A stretch of DNA of 64,000 nt from Mesostigma viride (Eukaryota; Streptophyta; Mesostigmatophyceae; Mesostigmatales; Mesostigmataceae). Where the stretch lies: NCBI GenBank assembly GCA_009746045.1, contig RPFO01000027.1, forward strand, positions 1,996,202 through 2,060,201, written 5' to 3'. Position numbers and translations under genes: made by a program. This document shows, piece by piece, positions 12,101-19,100 of this stretch (positions are counted from its first letter, which is position 1; the number at the start of each line of letters is the position of its first letter). The notes under the pieces are model-generated. The model ran no database searches. It had not been told where the DNA came from and saw only the letters and a program-made list of their open reading frames with translations.

Positions 12101-14772
12101 TCTATTCAGTCATCTCACCCACCTTGACATTCATTCAGTCTATGTGTCTATTCAGTCATCTCACCCACCTTCACATTCATTCAGTATATGTGTCTATTCA
12201 TTCATCTCACCCACCTTGACATTCATTCAGTCTATGTGTCTATTCATTCATCTCACCCACCTTGACATTCATTCAGTCTATGTGTCTATTCATTCATCTC
12301 ACCCACCTTGACATTCATTCAGTCTATGTGTCTATTCAGTCATCTCACCCACCTTCACATTCATTCAGTATATGTGTCTATTCATTCATCTCACCCACCT
12401 TGACATTCATTCAGTCTGTGTGTCTATTCAGTCATCTCACCCACCTTGACATTCATTCAGTCTATGTGCCTATTCATTAAGCTCACACACCTTGACATTC
12501 GCGGTGGCCCCTGGGGGGATTACCCCCTTGCTGGGCAGCACCGCAAACGCCAGCTCGACATCCGGGTCCGGGTCGGCGTGCGTGACAGTGAACGCGGCCG
12601 GCACGAGTGACGTGTTCTTTAGCGCCAGCGCCCGCTCCGCCGTGCGGCCGGTGTAGACGTCCCCAAAGTCGATGGACGGCGGGCTGATGGCCACGTGTGC
12701 GTACTTTCCAACACCGTGGAGGCGCACCTCATGGGATGACTCGCCGTCGATGAGGAGCAGGGCCTGTGTGGTGGGTGGGTGGGTGGGTGGGTGGGTGGGT
12801 GGGTGGGTGGGTGGGTGGGTGGGTGGGGGTGGGTGGGTGGGTGGGTGGGTGGGTGGGTGGGTGGGTGGGTGGGTGGGTGGGTGGGTGGGTGGGTGGGTGG
12901 GTGGGTGGGTGGGTGGGTGCGTGGGTGGGTGGGTGGGTGGGTGGGTGGGTGGGCGGGCGGGCAGGCGGGTGGGTGGGTGGGTGGGTGGGTGGGTGGGTGG
13001 GTGGGTGGGTGGGTAGGTGGGTGGGTGGGTGGGTGGAAGGGGAAATTAAGTGCATCAATATCTTAAAAGAGACAAGGGACAAGGAGACCCACCATCCATG
13101 ATCAGTAGGGCGGTATATCATGAAAATAGGTGGACTATCGTCAAAGGAGTAAAAGCGACCGATGAGGAGTAAAAGGGACTCGCCACCAATGAGCAACACA
13201 TGGGAGGAGTATGCATGGGATGGGGGATAATAACGGCGGGCATAAACGGGGTGAAAAGAGGGCATAAAGGGGGCAAAAAGGGGGAATACAGGGGGATTTA
13301 AGGGGGATTCAAGGGGGACGTGGGGCCAGAGGCGTGATATGTGTAGAGGGGAACATGAGGAGCGCCTGGAGGGATGAAGTGCGGAGCAACAGAAAGAGGT
13401 CAAAAAACCGAGACATCACGTACGTGCAAGAGCGCGGTGCGGGGTTTAGGGGGGAAGGGGGGGGGGGGTGCAGGGGAATATGTGAAGGGCTGCATGTGTG
13501 GAGCTTTTTCTGGAATGGCTGATGGCCAAACATGGGATTTGTGGAATGCGGGAAGTGTGCCAAGGGTTAGAAAAAAAGGATTGAGAGGGAAAGTTTGTGA
13601 GGTAAAAGGGTTGATGGGGAAAAGGATCGAAAGGTGGAAGGGTCCGCGAGCGGAAGGGTGGAGGGGTGGAAGAGAACGCGGAAGTATAAAAAATGCATTC
13701 ATCATACTCTTTTTGAATCGATGTCACTTCATGGATTTTTGAAACTGCGCGGGCCAACAGCATAGTGCGGCTACAAACTGAACTCCAGGCCCCGGGCCCA
13801 AGGGCCCACGTTCTACAGCCCAAAGCTAACCACATCCACACACCCACAACCCCACAGCCCACACCCTATCCCCCAGGCCCCACAGGCCAGAACTCATGCC
13901 GTAGCCGCCCGGCCCAAGCCTGTGCGGATGCAGTTATGCCGTGCACAAGCTTGCACGATGCTTCGACATACAGAGCCACGCCCTGCCATGCTCATGCGTA
14001 GCATATGCGGTGGTTGGGACAGGCGTTATGCATGTGCACTGAACGATGACATATTGCTAGTAGAACAAAGCGCACAATCCCTTTTCCTGATGCCACGAAA
14101 GCCGTCACCGTGAGAACTTGCATGAAGCCACGGGGATGACTTGGCAATAGCCACCATTGACTTGAGAGGATCCTTGGGGTGGTCCGAAATGGACCATCGC
14201 CAGGCACGTACCGATGCAAGGAAGACTGACGCATCCTCTGGGCAGAAAGAGACGGTGCAGTTGAGCTCCTCGCCTATTTTTATCTTGCCCGTGGACGGAA
14301 TGACGGCGAACGGGTGGCTGGTTTTCCACGAGAAGCTGATGGGCTGCTCGCCAGAGTTTCGGACGGGCAGGGGCCTCGTGGCCAGCTGGCCTGCCGCGCA
14401 GAACCCGAAATCGAGCTCTGTAGGGACTACTACGCCCAGGGCAGGAAGGACAGCACGCACGGGAATGCTGAACGTGCCAGCGGTTGTCGTGAATACGATG
14501 GCGTCCTCATAAGTCTCCCGCTTTATGGGCCGGAAGGTGACGTTCACGACGGCCCGCATCCCAGGACTGAGCTTTATGGGAACGGGGAAGTCCATCAAAA
14601 AGTACTTGGTGACGGGCAGCGTATACTTTAGCTTCACCGTTTTCTGGGATATGTTTTTTACTTGCAATGTGCGGGTGTATTCGCCACCGGCCTCCCAGTT
14701 GCGCCATTCCAGCGAGTCGGCGCAGTCAATGCCGAATATGGTCGCACGGTCGGCTCTATTCATCTCTTCCAT
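7..14772 (-). CDS. CFAP65: CFAP65-like (CCDC108/FAP65) ciliary ASH/MSP-domain protein, 14 exons, 3' end outside window
   Basis: Fourteen exons on the minus strand (transcript order E1-E14): 14212-14772, 12491-12763, 11024-11278, 10015-10238, 8352-9159, 7248-7664, 6525-6803, 5564-5915, 4504-4676, 3600-3884, 2435-2650, 1516-1704, 560-793, 7-149. Every junction is GT-AG and the phases agree, giving about 1,470 residues that continue past the left edge. The start is the ATG at 14772 in GCCATGG context. The protein is a chain of beta-rich ASH/MSP-type segments with typical turns such as SVNFGDVEVGG (E3) and the start FGIDCADSLEW (about residues 13-23). Segment order and the KQMRSF...PPW+VLGHTF junction (E5/E6) fit CFAP65, a central-apparatus protein of motile axonemes needed for sperm flagella in mammals. 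Known CFAP65 proteins are about 1,600-1,950 residues. HYDIN, CFAP47 or CFAP74 are the alternatives. Eleven of 13 complete introns are phase 0. Confidence 0.68.
408..512 (-). repeat. Two degenerate copies of the exon-13 3' edge inside the next intron
   Basis: The true junction at 560/559 reads GATGGAAGCAAAG|GTAGGG on the minus strand. Copies lie at 408-434 (13 identical bases across the junction, but GC instead of GT) and 480-512 (more diverged, AGCGGTGGGG). They are about 70-80 bp apart, so this is a three-copy tandem duplication including the exon edge. Confidence 0.55.
560..793 (-). CDS. CFAP65: CFAP65-like exon 13
   Basis: 78 codons, phase 0 at both ends, with VAIGDAQPPLQGVEIRNAG, another ASH-like segment. 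Acceptor CACCAG|GTC, donor GCAAAG|GTAGGG. Confidence 0.74.
863..880 (-). repeat. Copy of the exon-13 5' edge in the preceding intron
   Basis: GCAGGTGGTGGAC on the plus strand recurs here and at the true exon start (781-793). The copy has lost the acceptor AG. Confidence 0.4.
1086..1240. repeat. 35-bp intronic minisatellite, about 4 copies
   Basis: Tandem copies beginning ACATGTTTACCATTCGCTAC, period 35 bp, with one internal short duplication. It lies inside the exon 12-13 intron of the CFAP65-like gene. Confidence 0.8.
1246..1300 (-). repeat. Copy of the exon-12 3' edge with an intact donor
   Basis: About 45 bp matching the end of exon 12 (true junction 1516/1515), reading TTTGCCGGCAAG|GTGAGA on the minus strand. 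The GT donor is intact and fits the usual consensus better than the true GTACTT. Confidence 0.8.
1312..1480. repeat. 47-bp intronic minisatellite, about 3.5 copies
   Basis: AT-rich tandem units containing AAAGAGACATTGGTT and CCTAGAGAGACATTGG, which are half-unit relatives of each other. No exon similarity noticed. Confidence 0.8.
1516..1704 (-). CDS. CFAP65: CFAP65-like exon 12
   Basis: 63 codons, phase 0 at both ends. It encodes GRLEPGQRVHIALTYRHEHY and YLLEVDKGKRLRIDMLGRTL, strands of one ASH-like domain. Acceptor CCGCAG|GCA, donor AGCAAG|GTACTT. Confidence 0.74.
1788..1945 (-). repeat. Two copies of the exon-12 5' edge with acceptors
   Basis: The true acceptor and exon start at 1704 (CAG|GCACAACCCACGAACGG) recur at 1788-1815 (ACAG|GCACGACCCACGAACGG) and 1921-1945 (CCAG|GCGCGACCCACGAACGG). 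Both copies retain AG. Spacing is about 105 and 130 bp. Confidence 0.8.
2435..2650 (-). CDS. CFAP65: CFAP65-like exon 11
   Basis: 72 codons, phase 0 at both ends. It encodes VIHLLVENTGRFPTCWRLKR followed by an acidic segment. Acceptor CCCCAG|GCG, donor ATACAG|GTGGGT. Confidence 0.74.
2651..3290. repeat. Homopurine intron tract with 70-bp duplications
   Basis: Almost pure G/A on the plus strand (C/T on the transcribed minus strand) for about 600 bp, with an internal duplicated block built of GAGGGGCGAGGGGAAGAGG. It serves as a very long polypyrimidine tract before the exon-11 acceptor and is a candidate triplex or H-DNA sequence. Confidence 0.7.
3480..3519 (-). repeat. Copy of the exon-10 3' edge with an intact donor
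   Basis: Minus strand reads GCTGCTGGTGGGCCAG|GTGGGT, against the true end GCTGCTGGCGGGCCAG|GTGCGC at 3600/3599. Similarity covers about 35 bp, 80 bp downstream of the true junction. Confidence 0.8.
3600..3884 (-). CDS. CFAP65: CFAP65-like exon 10
   Basis: 95 codons, phase 0, acceptor AACCAG|GTG, donor GGCCAG|GTGCGC. It has YPCLLVVDARAE and SKVQLWRQLGLNALNAEL, a non-ASH linker I associate with CFAP65 proteins. Confidence 0.75.
4200..4503 (-). repeat. 21-bp minisatellite made of the exon-9/intron junction, about 12 copies
   Basis: On the minus strand each unit reads AGTCGCTCTCCGCAG|GTGAGC and is derived from the exon end AGTCGCTCTCGCAG|GTGAGC at 4504/4503. A longer copy of the exon end (GTGACCGCGCAGTCG...) closes the far side at 4200-4228. 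Every unit joins an acceptor-like CTCTCCGCAG directly to a consensus donor. Confidence 0.9.
4504..4676 (-). CDS. CFAP65: CFAP65-like exon 9
   Basis: 173 nt, phase 1 to phase 0, encoding LTVTLTYRPMARGPLAFRV. The donor CTCGCAG|GTGAGC abuts a 21-bp tandem repeat made of that same junction, so the functional donor could be any of several copies. The first copy is the one that avoids an immediate frameshift and stop. Confidence 0.68.
4730..5145 (-). repeat. Three copies of the exon-9 5' edge (acceptor side)
   Basis: The true start CAG|CCCCCGACCCCTCCAAGCT (4676) recurs at about 4732-4753 (CAG|CCCCCGACCGCTGCC), 4883-4909 (diverged) and 5018-5040 (CAG|CCCCCGACTGCTCCC). A shared upstream TAAGATAGCTGG-like block indicates a tandem unit of roughly 100-150 bp. 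Confidence 0.7.
5350..5412 (-). repeat. Copy of the exon-8 3' edge
   Basis: About 62 bp matching the end of exon 8 (minus strand GAGGTGGAGGAGGTCGCTG), lying about 150-215 bp past the true junction at 5564. The donor is changed to GTCC, so this copy is probably inactive. Confidence 0.8.
5564..5915 (-). CDS. CFAP65: CFAP65-like exon 8
   Basis: 352 nt, starting in phase 0 (ACAG|ACA GTC GAC) and ending in phase 1 at GTCGCTG|GTACGT. It includes LSLDDVIVGETVTKTFTL, an ASH-like segment. The exon end is copied about 200 bp into the next intron. Confidence 0.75.
6355..6500. repeat. Short AT-rich degenerate repeats
   Basis: Repeated AAGTCTTATG-like decamers in the exon 7-8 intron. No exon relation seen. 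Confidence 0.5.
6525..6803 (-). CDS. CFAP65: CFAP65-like exon 7
   Basis: 93 codons, phase 0 at both ends, acceptor CCTCAG|GCC, donor GGAGAG|GTACGT. It encodes ELPLSGKGFVPTVRL then an ASH-like core with IPMTNSSRVPLTFEW. Confidence 0.75.
6907..7062 (-). repeat. Two copies of the exon-7 5' edge with acceptors
   Basis: The true acceptor CTCAG|GCCAACGTGCTCGAG (6803) recurs at 6907-6932 (GGCAG|GCCAAGGTGCTCGAG) and, shorter, at 7043-7062 (TTTCAG|GCCAACCTC). Both keep AG. Confidence 0.75.
7248..7664 (-). CDS. CFAP65: CFAP65-like exon 6
   Basis: 139 codons, phase 0, acceptor CCGCAG|GCTGTG, donor ACCAAG|GTGAGG. It begins AVRVLGHTF and contains SLRRLCFPPCHVGGTSHATV, an ASH-type strand-turn-strand segment with a Gly/Asn-rich insertion. 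Confidence 0.75.
7780..7808 (-). repeat. Copy of the exon-6 5' edge with acceptor
   Basis: CCCCGCAG|GCTGTGCGTGTC on the minus strand, against the true CCCGCAG|GCTGTGCGCGTC at 7664. It lies about 135 bp upstream in transcript direction. Confidence 0.7.
8150..8340. repeat. 76-bp tandem repeat, 2.5 copies, just inside the exon-5 donor
   Basis: Units sharing CCTACCGTTCATAACTAGC and TTAAGACCA, beginning about 10 bp after the donor at 8351. It contains intron sequence only. Confidence 0.8.
8352..9159 (-). CDS. CFAP65: CFAP65-like exon 5 (largest exon)
   Basis: 808 nt. Acceptor AAACAG after a C-tract of about 26; donor GTGCAG|GTGAGC. The first half is a Ser/Ala/Gly-rich, acidic, probably disordered linker. 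The second half is an ASH-like segment (INFGVGSRLRAGD...) ending CLKQMRSFHTATEENFVPPW, a conserved-looking CFAP65 stretch. An alternative acceptor TTGCAG lies 10 nt inside the exon. Confidence 0.72.
9168..9195. repeat. Poly(G) tract of about 26
   Basis: On the minus strand this is a C-run forming the polypyrimidine tract before the exon-5 acceptor. Confidence 0.85.
9226..9512. repeat. 40-bp intronic minisatellite, about 7 copies
   Basis: Alternating AGGCACGTTAGGTAGGCCAA and GGGGCACGTTAGGTACACAT halves, near-perfect copies. The two 20-bp halves are themselves related. Confidence 0.9.
9624..10014 (-). repeat. 130-bp cassette: exon-4 3' edge plus donor repeated three times
   Basis: Copies of about 60 bp of exon-4 end lie at 9881-9943, 9751-9815 and 9624-9678, spaced 130, 130 and 127 bp. 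All keep a good donor (GTAAGA, GTGAGA, GTAAGC). Between them is a shared A/C-rich intron spacer (ACATTACCACAACCAGGG). The nearest copy has an in-frame TAG; the next is open. Confidence 0.9.
10015..10238 (-). CDS. CFAP65: CFAP65-like exon 4
   Basis: 224 nt ending in phase 2 at AAAGGG|GTAAGA. It encodes a segment ending FGQRHVDAYRQALAKG. The last 50 or so bases and the donor are repeated three more times downstream in the intron. Confidence 0.75.
10240..10370. repeat. Purine-rich simple sequence at an intron 3' end
   Basis: G/A-only stretch on the plus strand, acting as the polypyrimidine tract before the exon-4 acceptor. Confidence 0.7.
10667..10880. repeat. 54-bp intronic minisatellite, about 4 copies
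   Basis: Units contain GGTGTTGCAATAGGTAGGTT and GCAACGCAGAAGGTGGTG. More degenerate copies continue toward 10990. No clear exon-edge origin. Confidence 0.8.
11024..11278 (-). CDS. CFAP65: CFAP65-like exon 3
   Basis: 85 codons, phase 0 at both ends, acceptor CCCCAG|GTC and donor GTGCGG|GTATGC. It contains a complete ASH-like segment, SVNFGDVEVGGTAVRTLTV. Confidence 0.75.
11885..12490 (-). repeat. 46-bp minisatellite seeded at the exon-2 donor, about 13 copies
   Basis: On the minus strand each unit carries TGAATGTCAAG|GTGGGTGAG, matching the exon end GCGAATGTCAAG|GTGTGTGAG at 12491/12490. The rest of the unit is a TGAATGAATAGACACATAGA-type sequence. Two alternating variants occur (TGTCAAG and TGTGAAG). 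Confidence 0.9.
12491..12763 (-). CDS. CFAP65: CFAP65-like exon 2
   Basis: 91 codons, phase 0 at both ends, containing the ASH-like core PPSIDFGDVYTGRTAER. The acceptor ACACAG follows a (CCCA)n polypyrimidine microsatellite. The exon end AATGTCAAG|GTGTGTGAG is the apparent seed of the 46-bp minisatellite in the next intron. Confidence 0.75.
12764..13037. repeat. (GGGT)n microsatellite, about 270 bp
   Basis: Nearly pure GGGT/GGTG repeats. On the transcribed strand it is (CCCA)n, ending at the exon-2 acceptor ACACAG. It is not telomeric. Confidence 0.95.
13038..14211 (-). other. Remainder of CFAP65-like intron 1
   Basis: Purine-rich degenerate repeats (13080-13330), possibly with weak copies of the exon-2 start (GACTCGCC...ATGAG near 13127-13200), then unique sequence. 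I see no gene. Confidence 0.4.
14212..14772 (-). CDS. CFAP65: CFAP65-like exon 1 (start exon)
   Basis: 187 codons from ATG at 14772, ending at the donor GCATCG|GTACGT. It holds the N-terminal hallmark FGIDCADSLEW and two ASH-like segments (KNISQKTVKLKYTLP and FGFCAAGQLATRPLPVRNSG). An open frame runs slightly further upstream but only from a TTG codon. Confidence 0.75.
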
Positions 14773-16023
14773 GGCTCCCAATTCGGTATCAGAGCAGCAA
14801 TTCTAGGTACCTACGATACCATCACGATCACGGCTTGGCTCCCTCTGTGCCTTATGGGCAGTAGCCTCCAGACAATTAATAGCGCGCTGGCCATTCAATT
14901 CCACGCACATTGCTGGCAAGCCGCATCGATTACGATCCATGGGGGTGCATATTCGCAGTGCCCCACGTACACATGTCTATATCCAACTGCATACCGGCTA
15001 CATTGAGCGTAACATGGCCATTTTATAACACACGACCAGGATCGAGTGTATTTCTAACGGGCACCAGCTGCCATGGCCATAGCATAAATAAATATATATC
15101 GCTCCCTGATCGCTCCTCTAGGAACTCGGAATAGTTTTGGCTTTTGGTTACAGCCGAGAGAAATGCGTTCATGTCCCCCTCCTCTCGCCCATGCACCAAG
15201 TGGCACCGTGCGGCCCAAAATAGCTCAAGGTCGTATTGTTTACCCATGCCATAAGCCACCAATGCCCTATACTGTAGCATATTCGGGTGCTGCCTTCAAT
15301 TATGTCTTTTCGTGTTTTCCTATTTACTTTCTTCCATCCTCTATGATGCTCAGCCTGAATACCAAAGGTACAAAGGTCGTGGCAGGTCGTGGTCTCGTGA
15401 ATGATAGTGAGGTTCGTAGGCATTAGGCAAGGAGCTACGAGGCAGTCAGAATTAGCAGCGACGCTCGAGCAGGTTTCCTCACTCCTCAAGATTCGAGCGA
15501 TGACACGTGGAAGCTCGGAGCGTCCACGATCTGAACCAAAAACAAAAGAGTGCATTTTTGGAAATGCGGGCATGGCCGTGTCGAGAAGTTACACAAGTAA
15601 ATAGCTTGCCAGTACGCTAGCTGCGTGCCAGTAGTCGATACACAGCCTCGAGATTTTCTATTCCCTGCTTGCACAAAGTTTATCGCACGTGACAGCGTTG
15701 CGGGGTCTCCCATTGCAGAACGACGTTAGCAACCAAAAACGTTCCAGGCATGTGAACTACGCGACGGCAGGCTTGGATGACAACACCGTCTACAAGATGC
15801 ATCGAGCATCAAGTGCACGGAAACCTTGAGAGGGTTTTTAGGGCGCTGTAGTACAATTGTACTGGCTATTCTCTCGTTTTAGCCTGCTGTAAGCGTGGTC
15901 GTCGAGCCTCACCTCCATTCTTCATCTGGTGGGAACGAACCTGCCACGAAGACAGTACATCACGGCCGCATTGGCTGGCGTTCAAATTTTACTGCCCTGT
16001 CAACTTCATTATCATTGTATTAT
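14773..16023. promoter_or_regulatory. Divergent intergenic region / probable bidirectional promoter
   Basis: 1.25 kb between two head-to-head genes (CFAP65-like leftward, unknown gene rightward). It is AT-richer than the exons and has no convincing ORF or repeat. No clear RFX X-box, TATA box or other factor site could be named by eye. The promoter role is inferred from gene orientation. Confidence 0.4.
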
Positions 16024-16191
16024 ATGGACGGGATGGGGCTTGAGGTGACCCTAACCGCGCACGACCTGGACACCATGAGCGTCCTAGGGAGGGAAGTTCG
16101 GACAGAGACCTACAGTGAATTCCTCAGCTGTTTCCAGACGCTGAATGGCACCATCCCTGACGAAGACTTCCCAGTCATCATCCCCATGCGG
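16024..16191 (+). CDS. Unknown divergent gene, exon 1
   Basis: 56 codons from ATG at 16024 (a second in-frame ATG at 16033), ending IIPMR at the donor CGG|GTAGGT. It contains LTAHDLDTMSVLGREVRTET. Confidence 0.55.
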
Positions 16192-19100
16192 GTAGGTGGC
16201 TTCCTGCAGCTTTGCTGCTGGTCTCTTTCGCCAATGCCTTGCGTTTGTAGAACTTGCCTTGCGAGAAGTCTACAAGGGCCGGCGGTCTCCGAAGCATGCG
16301 TCTACAAGGCTATCCTGTTCCGTGTATGCCCCGTTGTCGCTACCTGCATCGCTATCATGGCGCTGGTGATCCTTGCAGGGTGGGGCATGGGAGGGAGCGC
16401 CCCAAGTTAAGCCTCTGGAAGACCTCTCGGCGGCCATGGTGTCGGAGTGGAAGAGCGCGGCGGCTCCCGACGAAGTAGGTTTCTAATGATGACTTCATAA
16501 ACAACAAAATGTGTGCGATTTACATGCAGTGTGCCTGTTTATATACAGCAACGTATGTGCCGCGTGCTCAGCTGGCCCGCAGGATGCAGGAAGTGACCGT
16601 ACCACTACATGTATAGTGACCGCCAAACATATATGACAGTTTGTTGCTTTCTGATCTGACGACAATAAATGACAGGGACATGTATGCCATGTCTCGAAAT
16701 GAGCCAGAATGATGAGGCAACGGTGCATCTTACCTTACTTTCGCTGCGTCCAAGGGAGACTGGCCCTAGATGTCGTGTCGCAAGGTGACACAAGTGACAC
16801 ATGCGTCTTAGGTTCGATACTAAAAAAAGCAATACAAATACAGTGTGATAAGATAAGATACTGTACTGTCAACCATGACATACTACTAGTGCAATACTAC
16901 ATTACTAGTACAACACTACATCATCATAAACAGGTCATAATAGCTCAGCTGGAGCCTTGGTAAAAAAAGAGTGTGACAGAGGCAGGGATTTTGAGCTCTA
17001 TCCGCATTGGAGGGCAGGAAAATTCGTAAAGTAAAGATAAACTCATTGACATGGAAAATTGGATAATACAGTACTTACGGGTAATGAAAAACATGCGTCC
17101 CTGCACGTAACGTAAGCGACTTGTCCCTGGCATAAAAAAATGTATGTCCCAGCACCACATCCAGGTCCCAGCACAAGTGCACTTTGAGCAGCCGCGAGAT
17201 CCTATCTCTACCATGGCGTGCTGCCGACCTTTGTCTCCAATCTAGCTCCCTATCGCTGGTCAAAGCAGTGGCGTGTGCCTCCAATCTAGCCCCCTATCGC
17301 TGGACAAAGCAGCGGCGTGTGTCTCCAATCTAGCTCCCTATCGCTGGACAAAGCAGTGGCGTGTGCCTCCAATCTAGCTCCCTATCGCTGGTCAAAGCAG
17401 TGGCGTGTGTCTCCAATCTAGCTCCCTATCGCTGGTCAAAGCAGTGGCGTGTGCCTCCAATCTAGCTCCCTATCGCTGGTCAAAGCAGTGGCGTGTGTCT
17501 CCAATCTAGCTCCCCATCGCTGGACAAAGCAGTGGCGTGTGTCTCCAATCTAGCTCCCTATCGCTGGACAAAGCAGTGGCGTGTGCCTCCAATCTAGCTC
17601 CCTATCGCTGGACAAAGCAGTGGCGTGTGTCTCCAATCTAGCTCCCTATCGCTGGACAAAGCAGTGGCGTGTGTCCCCAATCTAGCTCCCTATCGCTGGA
17701 CAAAGCAGTGGCGTGTGCCTCCAATCTAGCTCCCCATCGCTGGACAAACCAGTGGCGTGTGTCTCCAATCTAGCTCCCTATCGCTGGACAAAGCAGCGGC
17801 GTGTGTCTCCAATCTAGCTCCCTATCGCTGGACAAAGCAGCGGCGTGTGTCTCCAATCTAGCTCCCTATCGCTGGACAAAGCAGTGGCGTGTGTCCCCAA
17901 TCTAGCTCCCTATCGCTGGACAAAGCAGTGGCGTGTGTCTCCAATCTAGCTCCCTATCACTGGTCCAAGCAGTGGCGTGTGCCTCCAATCTAGCTCCCTA
18001 TCGCTGGACAAAGCAGTGGCGTGGTGTATACGGGACCAGGCCAGCGATAGACTCCGCGGTCAGAGATGAATACATTTTGAAATGTGACCATGCCTTTTTT
18101 ATTTCAAGGATAAGACGTCTCCTCCCTTTCCAGTCATGGATAAGATATCTCTTTATCAAGGATAAGACGTCTCCTCCCTTTCCAGTCATGGATAAGATAT
18201 CTCTTTATCAAGGATAAGACATCTCCTCCCTTGCAAGTCCCTTTCCCATCCTTCATCGCTCCTTTCCTCTCCCTTCCTCCCCCCATCCCTCCTGTTGGAC
18301 CCCCCCTGTCCCTCCCTTTCCTTTGTCAAAATCCATCACAGTCACGTGCAGGAGCCTCCTCATGTCGTGGGCATTCTCTACAAACCATTCTTATCCTCTC
18401 CCCATTGCCTCTACGGTTCCATCACCCGTCACCCTCGTGTGCAGGAGCCACGCCACGTTTCGGACACTCTAAACTACTCCTCTTCCCTCCCCATTCCCTC
18501 TAGTGCATTCCTTTTTTAGCCACTCGTCCGCCGTCCCCTTATCCCCAATGCCTCCGTCACCCGTCACCCTCGTGTGCAGGAGCCACCGCACGTTGCAACC
18601 ATCCTGCGGGCGCTCCCCCCCCCGCCGGCAATCATCACGGATGAGGACGGGGTGGAAGTGGAGACCAATGTGAAGTGGCTGGATGCATCGCTGTCGTTCG
18701 AGTGCACGTCCTCTCTCAAGGTAAGGCGAGCCCACGTCCTCTTCTGAAGGCACAGCACAGTGGAGCAAAGGTGAAAGGCGAGGGAAGAGGCAAGCGGAAT
18801 TGTCCTACCCTATAAACCGAGCTTCTCAACGGTCATGGCAAATAATTTCGTCAAAAAATTCGCCATTCGCACCCACTTAGTTCTCGGAGTTGGGATATGC
18901 AAAAGGTGTTATGACGGGATCCAACTACAGCTGGGCCTGTTTGACGGGAGCAACTTGACGGGTTTTACCTGACATGATCACGAGGATCGTGGGCAGAGAT
19001 TTACTGAACTCTGCCGCTGGACGGGATTGACAGAATCGACGGGATTGACGGGATTCAGTGATTGGCGACTGCTGGACGGGTTACTGTTGACGGGATAAAC

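Noticed and set aside
11890-12480. Plus-strand ORFs with VYVSIQSSHPP repeats
   Set aside because: Shadows of the 46-bp repeat.
12764-13037. Telomeric repeat from (GGGT)n
   Set aside because: Plain tetranucleotide repeat with a few point variants, lying in an intron next to an acceptor.
7-14772. HYDIN assignment
   Set aside because: HYDIN also has many ASH domains but is about 5,000 residues. Size, segment order and the KQMRSF...PPW/LGHTF and SKVQLWRQL stretches fit CFAP65 better, though this rests on memory of the family.
15169-15604. Possible upstream exons between the divergent genes
   Set aside because: No exon-like composition or splice borders that join in phase; treated as promoter region.
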